A stretch of DNA of 64,000 bases from JABDJX01 sp039942715 (GCA_039942715.1 JBDVBY010000011.1:228378-292377), one strand, 5' to 3'. Positions 1 through 8,077 are shown, counted from the first letter of the stretch. The notes: a model not told the origin generated them from the letters alone. A program made the numbers and translations.

Positions 1-390
1 ATGCAGCGTGTGGGCGGGCACGTTCCAGATCTCCTGCATCGCCCCATCTGTATCCAGCCCCAAGAATTTGAGGTTATGACAAATGTGCTGATGCCCTGCG
101 TTACAGGCCGGGCAATCCCCGCAGTGGTCCAGCGGGCGTACGACAACTTTCTGACCGGCAGTGAAGCCTTCGCCGTCGGTCTCAACAACGCCTGACATCT
201 CGTGCCCAACAACGCGGTTCAAACCGACGCGGGCATCCATGTTGCCGTGATAAACGTGCATGTCGGTGCCACATATCCCGCAATAGGCAATGCGTACCGG
301 TACTTCTCCAGCGCCCGGCGCGACCGCTTCTCGTTGTTCAACTGCAAAGCTTTTGTCGCCTCTGTAAAAAGCGGCGTTGATCATGCTCAT
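1..390 (-). CDS. Zinc-dependent medium-chain alcohol/polyol dehydrogenase (5' part only)
   Basis: This is the N-terminal 130 residues of an MDR-superfamily dehydrogenase. The gene runs off the left edge. The catalytic-zinc region is visible (CGICGTD at about residues 37-43, then GHE at about 62-64), followed by the structural-zinc lobe with four cysteines (CGDCPACNAGHQHIC). The NAD(P)-binding Rossmann half lies outside the window. Its ATG overlaps the stop of the upstream enolase-superfamily gene by 4 bp, so the two are translated together. Such dehydrogenase/dehydratase pairs usually serve sugar-acid or polyol catabolism (family knowledge). The substrate cannot be named from what is visible. 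Confidence 0.9.
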   Translation of the reverse strand, partial: MSMINAAFYRGDKSFAVEQREAVAPGAGEVPVRIAYCGICGTDMHVYHGNMDARVGLNRVVGHEMSGVVETDGEGFTAGQKVVVRPLDHCGDCPACNAGHQHICHNLKFLGLDTDGAMQEIWNVPAHTLH

Positions 391-1487
391 TTGTGCATCC
401 CCTCGTGTGCGTCGTTCAATTTGTCCCAGTCAAAGTTCACGCCAATGCCGGGCTCGTTAGGTGCTATGGCCAAATGGTCTTCCACCACAAGTGGCCGCAG
501 TGTGTATTCGTCAATCGGAAAGGAATGAACCTCAATCCAGCCAGCGTTTTCGCGCCCCGATACGAGGCTCACGTGTAACTCCTGCATGCCATGACTGCAA
601 ACTGGTATCCCAGTTTTAGTGGCCAAATCGGCGACCTGTAACCAACCGGTTATGCCACCGCAGTTTGACGCATCCGGTTGCAAAAAGCTTAGCTTGGCAT
701 CTTCAACTGCGTGTTCAAACTCATGGATCGTGTGCAGGTTTTCTCCCATCGCTAAAGGCATGCCTGTGGCGTCGGCAATGCGACCATAGCCTTTGTAGTC
801 ATCCGGAATTGTCGGCTCTTCGAACCATGTGATGTCATAGGGCTTGAAAGCAATTGCCGCTTCAATCGCCTGTTCCACAGACATCGAGTAATTGGCATCA
901 ACCATGAAAGTCACGTCAGACCCGATCAGATCGCGGACCGCCTTAATGCGCGCGACATCCTCGGCCAAGGTCGGCTGACCAATCTTGATTTTCACACCGT
1001 CAAATCCGCGATCCAGATATCCTTGAATGCTGCCCAGCAGCTTTGGCAATGGAAAATTCAGATCAATCCCGCCTGCATATGCACGACACCGATCAGATGC
1101 GCCGCCTGATGCCTTCCACAATGGCTGACCGCTGGTTTTCAGCCGCAGATCCCAAAGCGCGATATCAACGGCAGAGATCGCAAACGATGCAATCCCACCG
1201 CGGGCCACGTAATGGACATGCCACTGCATCGCGTCATAAAGCGCCTCAACATCGCGCGCATCCTGCCCCATCAAAAAGGGCGAAAGGTCGTCTTGGATCA
1301 TCGCAACAATCGCGCTGCCGCCCTTGCCGCCAGTGTAAGTGTAGCCCGTGCCGCTTTGACCATCAGCTAGCGTTACAGTCGCTGTGATCAGTTGAAAATG
1401 CGTGTGATCGCCGTGTTTGGCATCGCTCAAAACTTCAGCTAGCGGCACATCAAAGGCGCGCACCTTTATAGATTTGATTTCACTCAT
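387..1487 (-). CDS. Mandelate racemase/muconate lactonizing enzyme family (enolase superfamily)
   Basis: The protein has 366 residues, full length for the family. An N-terminal capping domain is followed by the TIM barrel. Expected residues are present in order: the KxK base motif (GVKIKIG, about 163-169), metal ligands in VDAN, EEP and GEN, and the late barrel histidine in CSHGMQE. This layout fits the mandelate-racemase subgroup, which abstracts a proton alpha to a carboxylate; members include sugar-acid dehydratases and racemases. The start is supported by GGGGGAG just upstream of ATG. It lies 14 bp after the ion-channel gene and overlaps the following dehydrogenase gene by 4 bp. The operon suggests sugar-acid catabolism, but the substrate is unknown. 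Confidence 0.9.
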   Translation of the reverse strand: MSEIKSIKVRAFDVPLAEVLSDAKHGDHTHFQLITATVTLADGQSGTGYTYTGGKGGSAIVAMIQDDLSPFLMGQDARDVEALYDAMQWHVHYVARGGIASFAISAVDIALWDLRLKTSGQPLWKASGGASDRCRAYAGGIDLNFPLPKLLGSIQGYLDRGFDGVKIKIGQPTLAEDVARIKAVRDLIGSDVTFMVDANYSMSVEQAIEAAIAFKPYDITWFEEPTIPDDYKGYGRIADATGMPLAMGENLHTIHEFEHAVEDAKLSFLQPDASNCGGITGWLQVADLATKTGIPVCSHGMQELHVSLVSGRENAGWIEVHSFPIDEYTLRPLVVEDHLAIAPNEPGIGVNFDWDKLNDAHEGMHK

Positions 1488-1501
1488 ACTCCCCCCATGC
1501 T

Positions 1502-1933
1502 TTAGCTATGTTCCCGTTGCCGCAAGCGCGTCTCGCGCAGAGTTTCCACCAAAATGGCGGTCAAAAGCCCAAACATCAAAAGCCCGTTCGCCGCGGCCAT
1601 TCCTCCAAGCAACCGCCACTCCTGCGGCAGCAAGATGTCACCAAAACCAAGCGTCGTGAAGGCGACAAGTGCAAAGTACACTGACGCTTCAAACTCCACA
1701 AAAACATCCAAGAAGTAGAGCGCAATTGCCCAAAGCCAGACGGCTGCTGTCATCATGAAGAGTGTCCAGATCAGCGACATAGTAAGGACCACCATAAGCT
1801 TTGGTCCATGCGGCGGCTTCGTCGACCAACCGTGCAAGCGAACCAAGATCACCTCCAGTATCCACCACGATAACGTCGCAATGAGGAATGAAGTGAGCGT
1901 CAAGGCGCTCCCAATTGTCAGTTGGGTCAGCAT
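1502..1933 (-). CDS. Two-TM potassium-channel-domain protein
   Basis: The protein has 143 residues. It starts at MLTQLTIG, followed directly by a hydrophobic helix (about 9-28). A second helix (about 49-70), a pore-loop signature TTLGFGDIL (about 93-101; compare the TxGYGD selectivity filter) and a final helix (about 108-128) follow. This matches Ion_trans_2 (PF07885) proteins of the inner membrane. The filter reads GFGD, a common variant. There is no regulatory RCK domain, so it is probably a minimal channel subunit. An upstream in-frame ATG would add 28 residues, but those look non-coding. The gene is divergent from smpB and upstream of the enolase-superfamily gene. Confidence 0.8.
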   Translation of the reverse strand: MLTQLTIGSALTLTSFLIATLSWWILEVILVRLHGWSTKPPHGPKLMVVLTMSLIWTLFMMTAAVWLWAIALYFLDVFVEFEASVYFALVAFTTLGFGDILLPQEWRLLGGMAAANGLLMFGLLTAILVETLRETRLRQREHS

Positions 1934-2009
1934 GCTCGCACTCTTTCTCGCTTGCGTTATAGGGTCAACCTCTGGACATGGCGCTTTGAAATCCCTATCT
2001 CGGCACGTC

Positions 2010-2483
2010 ATGGCCAAAGATAAGGAAAACTCGAATTACAAAGTCGTCGCCGAGAACCGGCGCGCGCGCTACGACTATGCCATTGAGGATGACATCGAGT
2101 GCGGCATGATGTTGATGGGGTCCGAGGTCAAATCAATGCGCGTTGGCCAGTCTAACATCGCCGAAAGCTATGCGGCGGTAGAGGATGGCGAGCTGTGGTT
2201 GGTGAACAGTTACATCGCACCTTACGAACAAGCTATGTTCGGTCATGATGATCGCCGGCGCCGCAAACTGTTGGTTTCCAAAAAAGAACTATCGAGATTG
2301 TGGAACGCGACACAGCGCAAGGGCATGACTCTTGTGCCGTTGGTGATGTACTTCAATCATAAGGGTCGCGCGAAGATTAAGCTCGGTTTGGGTAAGGGTA
2401 AAAAAGCGCACGACAAGCGCGATACCGAGGCCAAACGTGATTGGAGCCGCCAGAAACAGCGGCTCCTAAAGGACAATGGCTAA
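2010..2483 (+). CDS. smpB: SsrA-binding protein SmpB
   Basis: The protein has 157 residues, the usual length. SmpB binds tmRNA and brings it to stalled ribosomes for trans-translation. Visible family features are ENRRARYDYAIEDDIECGM (residues about 11-29), GSEVKSMR, the NSYI(A)PY core, RRRKLL, the GLGKGKK basic stretch, and the C-terminal tail DKRDTEAKRDW that enters the decoding centre. The start was set at MAKDKENSNYK because longer in-frame starts add sequence unlike the family. It faces the NfeD-type gene with only 6 bp between stop codons. Confidence 0.95.
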   Translation: MAKDKENSNYKVVAENRRARYDYAIEDDIECGMMLMGSEVKSMRVGQSNIAESYAAVEDGELWLVNSYIAPYEQAMFGHDDRRRRKLLVSKKELSRLWNATQRKGMTLVPLVMYFNHKGRAKIKLGLGKGKKAHDKRDTEAKRDWSRQKQRLLKDNG

Positions 2484-2489
2484 AGTCGA

Positions 2490-2771
2490 CTAGTTGTTTT
2501 CGTTGATGTCGCGGTCCCAGACTTTAACCTGACCTTCGCGCACACCGACCATCCGGCGGATGCCAATCCAAGCGATCAGCGACAAGACACCAAAGACTAC
2601 AAGTGCTATCGGCAATGATGTGGACAGTCCGGGTATGCCGACCAACAGGCCAAATCCTACGCCCGCTGCTCCCAGAGCAAAGCCAAGGAAAATCTGCGCT
2701 GGTGCCAGTACTTCAAGAATAGCCAGTGCCAGTGCCCCAATCATCCAAACCCACCAAAGTGACCAAGTCAT
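2490..2771 (-). CDS. NfeD-like integral membrane protein
   Basis: The protein has 93 residues with two or three hydrophobic helices (about 4-20, 24-44, 51-70) and a short basic/acidic tail. It begins MTWSLWWVWM, typical of the short NfeD-like partners of SPFH proteins. It lacks the protease and OB-fold parts of long NfeD. It overlaps the stop of the SPFH gene by 4 bp (ATGA), the conserved SPFH-NfeD pairing. The expected role is formation or upkeep of membrane microdomains; no enzymatic residues are visible. Confidence 0.8.
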   Translation of the reverse strand: MTWSLWWVWMIGALALAILEVLAPAQIFLGFALGAAGVGFGLLVGIPGLSTSLPIALVVFGVLSLIAWIGIRRMVGVREGQVKVWDRDINENN

Positions 2772-3658
2772 GAGCGACCTCCTCGCAGCATTTTGAAGGC
2801 GTCGCCAAAGGCTTCCATTGCATTTGCGGGCACAACGATTGTGCTGCTGGATGGGCTTGCGCCAAGGGCGGTCAGCGATTCAACTTGCTTCAAAGCAACC
2901 TGATACTGCGCGGCTTCAAGACCGTTGTCTTGGATGGCCTGCGCAACCACACCTGTGGCGTAAGCTTCAGCATCTGCCTGAACACGACGCGCCTTGGCGA
3001 CCTGCTCGGCGGCATAAAGCTCCGCATCAGCGCTTAACTCAACAGCGCGTTTTTCACCTTCTGCACGGGTCACAGCGGCACGACGCTCGCGTTCGGCGTT
3101 CAACTGCTGCAACATCGCATCGCGAGTCGCCTGATCAAGGTTCACGTCTAGCAATTCAGCACGCGTCACCTCGATCCCCCAGTCATCTACCTGCTGCTCA
3201 ACGGCTTCTTTAACAGTTGTAATAAGGGTTGCTCGGTTCGATTGAACCTCGTCTAGTTCCATTTTACCAATCTCGGCACGGACAATACCTGCCACTGTCG
3301 TAGCAATCGCGGCATCCACATCGCGGATACGGTAAACGGTCTTTTCAGGCTCGGTGATCCGGTAGAACACAGATGTTTCAACCTGAACCAGCACGTTGTC
3401 TGCGGTAATCGCATCTTGGCTGGCATTTGGAAGCTGACGTTCAAGAATAGAGATTTGATGTGCGACGCGGTCCAAAAAAGGCACGATAAAGTTGATGCCA
3501 GGCCCAAGCACTGTGCGCAGGCGACCAAAGCGTTCAACCACGTGCTTTTCAGACTGCGAAACGATCCGCACACCCTTGAAAACGGTTAGAATAATGAGGG
3601 CTGCAAGCAAAAGCGTGGCAATGCCGCCGCCGCCCAAAATGGAAATAATCTCGTTCAT
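2768..3658 (-). CDS. SPFH/band-7 (stomatin/QmcA-type) membrane protein
   Basis: The protein has 296 residues. One N-terminal membrane helix (about 12-29) is followed by the SPFH domain (KHVVERFGRLRTVLGPGINF, about 38-57, to about 190) and an alanine/glutamate-rich coiled coil (about 190-245: AERERRAAVTRAEGEKRA). These features match the QmcA/stomatin group, which oligomerises in the inner membrane and often modulates FtsH-type proteolysis (family knowledge). It is cotranscribed with the NfeD-like partner. About 180 bp upstream hold no gene. Confidence 0.9.
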   Translation of the reverse strand: MNEIISILGGGGIATLLLAALIILTVFKGVRIVSQSEKHVVERFGRLRTVLGPGINFIVPFLDRVAHQISILERQLPNASQDAITADNVLVQVETSVFYRITEPEKTVYRIRDVDAAIATTVAGIVRAEIGKMELDEVQSNRATLITTVKEAVEQQVDDWGIEVTRAELLDVNLDQATRDAMLQQLNAERERRAAVTRAEGEKRAVELSADAELYAAEQVAKARRVQADAEAYATGVVAQAIQDNGLEAAQYQVALKQVESLTALGASPSSSTIVVPANAMEAFGDAFKMLRGGRS

Positions 3659-3838
3659 ATAACTGTCCCTTATTGTTGTTGTTGATCAATAGATGGGCAT
3701 TGAACGCCCTGTTTTCAATAACTTGTGATCCAAATGCGCAGCCGCGTGGCGTTCAGATCACATGCAAAAAGCACAATAAACCAAGGGAAACAGCACCTGT
3801 TTTTGAGCAAGTATGAAGTAGAATGTGTTGGTCAGCAC

Positions 3839-4441
3839 CTAACCTTTGGGCGCGGTTGCCTCCATAGATGAACGCGCGTTCATTTCTGTGAACCATGCCG
3901 CCAAAGCGTCATTATCCGAACGCCATTGCCGCGCGTCGTGACGGAAATCGATATACGCCAACGCGCAGGCAACCGAGATGTGCCCCATTGTCAAAGGCCC
4001 GCTCAACTGATCGATAAAGGTGGTGTTTAGAGCCCTAATCGCGCGAGCCGCTTTGGTCCATTGTGCTTCGATCCACTGGGCTGATTGTTCGTCTACGGGT
4101 CTAAGCCGGACCTCATAGGCCATGGAAACTGTGCAATCCATGATGCCGTCGCCAGCGGCCTCTAAGTGTTTGGTCTGCCAATTATCCTCGGGATAAAAAG
4201 CACCGCCAAAGTGCTCGTTCAAATACATGCTGATCACCCGGCTGTCATAAAGAACGCGTCCGTCGTCAATCTCAAGCGCCGGAATTTTCCCCAAGGGATT
4301 TGCCGCGATCAAGGTCTCTGAGGAATTGAACGCAGTCGTTGCAACCGGTTCGCGCACTACCGCGCTACTGGCGCCAAGTTCATGTAAAAGCACATTTATT
4401 TTGCGCACGTAAGGGGAAGCAGCGGAGTCAAAGAGTTTCAT
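3839..4441 (-). CDS. Glutathione S-transferase family protein
   Basis: The protein has 200 residues. It begins MKLFDSAASPYVRKINVLLHE, a typical GST thioredoxin-fold start with the catalytic Ser/Pro region (SPYVRK). NPLGKIPALEIDDG (cis-proline) and the DSRVISMYL glutathione-contact segment follow, then a helical C-terminal domain (about 90-200). The start codon was chosen at this methionine; an upstream ATG would add 11 unrelated residues. The specific substrate is unknown. It is monocistronic on this strand, divergent from mmcB. Confidence 0.88.
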   Translation of the reverse strand: MKLFDSAASPYVRKINVLLHELGASSAVVREPVATTAFNSSETLIAANPLGKIPALEIDDGRVLYDSRVISMYLNEHFGGAFYPEDNWQTKHLEAAGDGIMDCTVSMAYEVRLRPVDEQSAQWIEAQWTKAARAIRALNTTFIDQLSGPLTMGHISVACALAYIDFRHDARQWRSDNDALAAWFTEMNARSSMEATAPKG

Positions 4442-4793
4442 GATACATGCCTTTTGAGTTGTCGCGTTGGCCAAGCTTTAGACTTTGGATGCCGCGATGA
4501 CGAGAGGCAAAGGTGTTGGTGTGACGGGCGGACCGCTAATGTCGGCTAGGATGTTGCATTCCCGAGGACCTGTTTTCACAGGTGGGCGCCGGGTAAGTGG
4601 ACCACGATCCAAACAGAGCCAGCTCCCTCGGTTTTGCTTAAGGCCACCGGAATGTATCCTGTATGTCGCGCACAGCAGAGACCCGTCACAAACTGCAGAT
4701 AGAGCGGCGGGGTTGGTTTTGCAACTTTTGCACCCAATCTACCGCGCCTTTTGGTGCTTGTTAAATGTTGCTGCTTTGTTCACAGTTGTGAAC
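4442..4793. other. 352-bp divergent intergenic region (GST / mmcB)
   Basis: No convincing gene is present. The reading frame is open upstream of mmcB, but its translation is low-complexity and unlike the family. The stretch holds a small perfect hairpin ACCTGT-TTTC-ACAGGT (4568-4583). Near the right end is a possible LexA-type element plus an 18-bp palindrome abutting the mmcB start. Promoters for both flanking genes must lie here. Confidence 0.6.
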
Positions 4794-4794
4794 A
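4777..4794. promoter_or_regulatory. 18-bp perfect inverted repeat at the mmcB start; overlapping LexA-like half-match
   Basis: TGTTCAC-AGTT-GTGAACA is perfect over 7-bp arms and ends on the A of the mmcB ATG. Just upstream, GTTG-N7-GTTC (4767-4781) differs by one base from GTTC-N7-GTTC, the alphaproteobacterial LexA box. mmcB is SOS-induced in Caulobacter (known), so SOS control is plausible. The exact operator is uncertain. Confidence 0.45.
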
Positions 4795-5240
4795 TGCCTA
4801 ACGACCTTGCTCAGATGAAACCGGGACAGCTTTTGGCGCGTGGAGTTTGCCGTCATTTGCTGAGTCATAACTTTGTTTCTGTTGAGGAATTAGTGCCCAC
4901 ACCCGGTCTGCGCGTTGATGTGATGGCATTGGGCCCGAAATCTGAAATTTGGATCATCGAATGTAAATCAAGCCGGGTTGATTTTACGTCGGATTGCAAA
5001 TGGCGGGGATACCTAGAGTGGTGCGATCGGTACTTTTGGGCAGTGGATGAGGATTTTCCGACCGAGCTTTTGCCTGCCGAGACCGGTTTAATCATTGCAG
5101 ATCAGTACGATGCTGAGTTGGTGCGAATGGGGGACGAAAGCAAGCTTGCCCCTGCTCGGCGCAAAGTGATGGTGCAGAAATTTGCGCGCCACGCAGCGAT
5201 GCGCTGGCATACTGCGCGTGATCCGGGATTGATGACTTGA
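4794..5240 (+). CDS. mmcB: MmcB family DNA repair protein
   Basis: The protein has 148 residues, resembling the MmcB family (PF06319). This is a PD-(D/E)XK-like nuclease-fold protein needed for mitomycin-C resistance in Caulobacter (family knowledge). Nuclease-type residues are visible: VDVMALGP (Asp, about 42-49), then WIIECKSSRVDFTSD (E-x-K, about 55-69), consistent with a D...ExK active site. CKWRGYLEWCDRYFWAVDEDFP is strongly conserved in the family. ATG 4794 was chosen because homology begins there. It is a single gene, with a candidate SOS operator overlapping the start. Confidence 0.88.
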   Translation: MPNDLAQMKPGQLLARGVCRHLLSHNFVSVEELVPTPGLRVDVMALGPKSEIWIIECKSSRVDFTSDCKWRGYLEWCDRYFWAVDEDFPTELLPAETGLIIADQYDAELVRMGDESKLAPARRKVMVQKFARHAAMRWHTARDPGLMT

Positions 5241-5326
5241 TGCACCGTACGCGCAACGGGTTGGTGTTGCGCGAGACATCCACGCCGATTAACCCCTAAA
5301 TCCTAGCAAAAACAGGCGTCAGTGCC

Positions 5327-5370
5327 ACGTTGGTATCGCGTCGGTAAGACGTCGGTATAGCGTAGGTGCG
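5327..5370 (+). repeat. 44-bp interspersed element, copy 1 (two 22-bp units)
   Basis: The core GGTATCGCGTCGGT, then GACGTCGGTAT and TAGGTGCG, matches a second copy at 26432-26475 (opposite strand) at 39 of 44 positions. Each copy is a tandem of two diverged 22-bp units beginning ACGTYGGTAT. It lies in the 270-bp gap after mmcB. No coding potential is seen. Confidence 0.8.
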
Positions 5371-5514
5371 TGTTGAACGGGTGTGCACCCAGACCACTAG
5401 ATGTGGTGCGCGCGGTAAGAAGTGTTACTGACACATTAACCGGAAACTCACCAAACAAATCGCCATTTTTTCGTCACGACGCTGAAATAGGGATAATCTG
5501 AACTTAAAAGCAGC

Positions 5515-6984
5515 ATGGGTGCCATGAAGAAGTTTCTGTTGTTCATCGTGGTTCTTTTAGTCGCCGCCTCTGCTGCAGCTGCTTTTGCTGTTGGCTTGCC
5601 TACTTTGTTGGTGGCTGCCTTTTTCTTCGTCGCCGGCCTAAAAGGCCCCCCGCCAATTCCCGAAGAGCTTAACGTTGCCATGCCTTTGAGCATAGGTGAA
5701 AGCCACTTTCTGGAAGTCGGCCCTGCAACAGAGTTTCTGCAAACGGCAATTGATGATGAGGGACGCCATTTCATTCTTGGGCGAACGGATCGTGGAAACG
5801 GAGTGCCATGGATCGCCGAGTGGTCCAGTCACGACACAATTGGTGAACCGATTATCCTTTCGAGCAGCGATGGCTATCGGCCCGTCCCAGAGGTTTTTGC
5901 CATTGCAAGCGACGAAGCGGTTTATGTTCAAAACAAAGGTGTCGATGAGGACAAGGAAAAGGTGTTTGACGAAACAGTCCATGAACGCCGTCGCTACTAC
6001 GAGTTTGCGAGATGGAGTTTTTTTGAAACGCGCGCCGAACTTACGTTTGTCCCCCTTGGCGCGGGGCCAACAGAGCGCTTAACACCATTTGGTGCGCTTG
6101 ATGCACGTCTCACCAACGTAACGCGAAGCCCGCAGGGGTTTGTTGCAGGTGGCTATGTTGTGCCCGAGGGGACGCGCGCGTCTTATCCGGCACTGGTGCA
6201 AACAGACACGCGCGGCAAGCCTCTTAATAGCTTTGTTTTCAAGGACGGTTTTGGAGAAGGATCGCATTGGATCGACGATGTGCATCCCATAGAGTCAGAT
6301 CGGTTTCTGGTGGTTGGACGCACGACGGTTGCCCGAGGCGCATTTATCGGCTGGATCGGCAGTGTGGATGTCGCATCAGGAGAATTACGCCGCATTGGAG
6401 AGACGTTTGACGCGTCTGGCCAGACCATTCTTCAGCCAACGGACGGCGGCTATTCCCTTGTGACGGAATCGCAAGTTTTGCGCATTGATGAGACCGGTCA
6501 TCAGGTTTGGCGTTTGGGGTATGCAGCTGCGCGCGGGCCTGGACCGTTTGATCAATTTGACGTCATGGCAACTGCGGCAACATCTGACGGTGGGCTTTGG
6601 ATTGCTGGCACGGTTGCGGGCGGTGAATGGGTTGCTTGGCTGGCAAAAGTGTCAAGCATGGGTGAAGCGGAGCGCTGGTCGCAGTGGGGGTCTTTCGATA
6701 ACTCTGAGCGGATTGTTGGTCTTGTCCCCGATCGTGTGAGTGGTGGTGTCGACGCCTTTGGAGTGGTGCTTTGTCGGGGGCCCACGCAATGTGGGTCAAT
6801 CTTTGCACGTGGATTTGTGCTTGGCCTGCCGTCGTCTGGTGGCTTGAACGAGTCAACGCTGGATGCGTTTTTCGACTATGCTAAAAACTATGAGCGACCC
6901 AAAGATATTTCCGAGAGCGATCCTGAGCTTTGCAGCGATGTCGATATGGCGGTTTGCTTGGCCGTGCAGAATATTCCGCGGTAA
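5515..6984 (+). CDS. Exported/membrane-anchored protein of unknown function
   Basis: The protein has 489 residues (486 if the ATG at 5524, MKKFLL, is used). A long hydrophobic N-terminus (about 5-45, broken by an alanine-rich stretch) suggests an uncleaved anchor or signal plus one more helix. The remainder is soluble and rich in short beta-strand-like repeats ending in Trp-Gly or Gly-Gly turns (for example DDEGRHFILGRTDRG, SPQGFVAGGY, TSDGGLWIAGTVAGGEW). That pattern suggests a periplasmic beta-propeller (inference). Paired cysteines occur near the C-terminus (CRGPTQCGS; CSDVDMAVC). No enzymatic motif was recognised. It ends directly against the stop of the gene on the other strand (0 bp between). 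Confidence 0.75.
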   Translation: MGAMKKFLLFIVVLLVAASAAAAFAVGLPTLLVAAFFFVAGLKGPPPIPEELNVAMPLSIGESHFLEVGPATEFLQTAIDDEGRHFILGRTDRGNGVPWIAEWSSHDTIGEPIILSSSDGYRPVPEVFAIASDEAVYVQNKGVDEDKEKVFDETVHERRRYYEFARWSFFETRAELTFVPLGAGPTERLTPFGALDARLTNVTRSPQGFVAGGYVVPEGTRASYPALVQTDTRGKPLNSFVFKDGFGEGSHWIDDVHPIESDRFLVVGRTTVARGAFIGWIGSVDVASGELRRIGETFDASGQTILQPTDGGYSLVTESQVLRIDETGHQVWRLGYAAARGPGPFDQFDVMATAATSDGGLWIAGTVAGGEWVAWLAKVSSMGEAERWSQWGSFDNSERIVGLVPDRVSGGVDAFGVVLCRGPTQCGSIFARGFVLGLPSSGGLNESTLDAFFDYAKNYERPKDISESDPELCSDVDMAVCLAVQNIPR

Positions 6985-7191
6985 TTATTTCTTCTTCCCG
7001 CCCTTTGACGCCATCGCCCTTGCGCGTCCCGCGGCGGCCTTTATCTCATCAGCTATCTCTTCGGCCTCTTCAGGGTCGAAATCCATCGGGACAGAAATTC
7101 CGTCACCCTCCACGTAGATGCGCACCATGCCCAACGACGTGGGGCCGATTTGCAGGTTGGCGGTGACGTCGCTTTCCTTGTCGATACTCAT
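6985..7191 (-). CDS. Small conserved acidic/basic protein (DUF6324-like)
   Basis: The protein has 68 residues. A short beta-rich part (VTANLQIGPTSLGMVRIYVEG) is followed by PMDFDPEEAEEIADEI and a lysine tail. It resembles small Roseobacter proteins labelled DUF6324, from memory. The second ATG (7191) was chosen because GGGG lies 7 nt upstream of it; the first ATG is only 2 nt from that purine run. It is expressed as a single gene, stop-to-stop with the unknown exported protein. Function unknown. Confidence 0.75.
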   Translation of the reverse strand: MSIDKESDVTANLQIGPTSLGMVRIYVEGDGISVPMDFDPEEAEEIADEIKAAAGRARAMASKGGKKK

Positions 7192-7297
7192 AGTCATTCC
7201 CCTTCAACAGACGGCTTTTGGACGTAGCGCGTGATGTGCGTTCGAGCAAGGCGAATCCCTTGCAATCGAAAACCAGCGGCGCTAGATAAACTGCTGT

Positions 7298-7374
7298 GCC
7301 GCCTTAGCTCAGTTGGTTAGAGCGCTTGATTGTGGATCAAGAGGCCCCTGGTTCAATTCCAGGAGGTGGTACCA
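7298..7374 (+). tRNA. tRNA-His (anticodon GTG), A73 type
   Basis: It folds as a 77-nt cloverleaf. The acceptor is GCCGCCT/AGGTGGT (with two G-T pairs), the D-stem GCTC/GAGC, the anticodon stem CTTGA/TCAAG with loop TTGTGGA (anticodon GTG), and the T-stem CCTGG/CCAGG with loop TTCAATT. The CCA is encoded (7372-7374). Position 73 is A and the base before position 1 is T. The usual G-1:C73 histidine identity pair is therefore absent from the DNA, as known for a group of Alphaproteobacteria. Confidence 0.97.
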
Positions 7375-7380
7375 TTCCTC

Positions 7381-7752
7381 TCAATTGATGCTTTCGCCGA
7401 AGAAGATCAGCGTGCAGTCTTCGTCGATAACGTGGAATTCGCGTTGATTGTAGTCTTGGTTGAATGGCGCGCGCACGCGTCCTTCAGGAAGCTTTGCAAG
7501 GGCTTGTTCCATCGAGGCATAGATCGCGTCGATGTCTTGGACATCAATGTAGAAGCTTCCTTGCCGTTCGGGTGTGTGCAGATCAACGCCTGCGTCGACT
7601 TGGACCAATCGGATCGCTGCGCCATCGCGTTTCAGGAAAGCGTAGTTTTCGGCTTGAAAGCCCACAGCGAAGCCAAGTGTGTCACGGTAAAAGGCGATCT
7701 GATCCTCCAGATTGGTGCAAGGCACAAATGGAGTGATCTGTGTGAGGCGCAT
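7381..7752 (-). CDS. Glyoxalase/bleomycin-resistance (VOC) family protein
   Basis: The protein has 123 residues from MRLTQITPFVP. It shows a VOC (glyoxalase) fold: N-terminal TPFVPCTNLEDQIAFYRDTLGF, then a second half ending REFHVIDEDCTLIFFGE. Candidate metal or ligand residues are the His in REFHV and the final Glu. It is similar to BRP-type proteins that bind bleomycin-like drugs. Whether it gives resistance or is an enzyme is undetermined. Upstream methionines add unrelated residues, so the start was set at 7752. It starts 1 bp after the preceding small membrane protein gene and stops 6 bp from the tRNA-His gene. Confidence 0.82.
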   Translation of the reverse strand: MRLTQITPFVPCTNLEDQIAFYRDTLGFAVGFQAENYAFLKRDGAAIRLVQVDAGVDLHTPERQGSFYIDVQDIDAIYASMEQALAKLPEGRVRAPFNQDYNQREFHVIDEDCTLIFFGESIN

Positions 7753-7753
7753 A

Positions 7754-8077
7754 TTACCCGCTGGCTCTATCAACGTAGGCTTGCAACTCTTCGGACTTGG
7801 CACGGGCTGTGCGCAGACCGTCCATTGCTGCCTCTAGCTCGGCTTCGGTTTGGCTTAGTTTGTTGGTCAGTTCGGCTTCGCGTTGCTGAAAGTAGGTTGT
7901 AGTCTCGTCGCGTTCTTCTTCGGCTTTGTGAAGCTCTTGTGCCATCTTATCGAGGTCATCCATGTCAGAACGAGTGACGCGGGTAATGCGCGATATAAGC
8001 CAATGCGAAAACCATCCGGCAAGGAACGCCATGAACAAAATTGCGGCAGTGGCTGCGATAAACTCGGCACCGTTCAT
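7754..8077 (-). CDS. Small membrane-anchored coiled-coil protein
   Basis: The protein has 107 residues. One N-terminal transmembrane helix (about 5-28, ending in a tryptophan/histidine belt) is followed by a highly charged coiled coil (about 38-100: KMAQELHKAEEERDETT, QREAELTNKLSQTEAELEAA). No enzyme motif. It overlaps the stop of the OmpA-family gene by 4 bp, so the two proteins are probably made together. A role linked to the cell envelope is an inference from this pairing. Confidence 0.82.
   Translation of the reverse strand: MNGAEFIAATAAILFMAFLAGWFSHWLISRITRVTRSDMDDLDKMAQELHKAEEERDETTTYFQQREAELTNKLSQTEAELEAAMDGLRTARAKSEELQAYVDRASG

Noticed and set aside
3788..3802. Hairpin AAACAG-CAC-CTGTTT with trailing T as a terminator
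   Set aside because: No plus-strand gene ends before it, and on the minus strand the T-run is weak.
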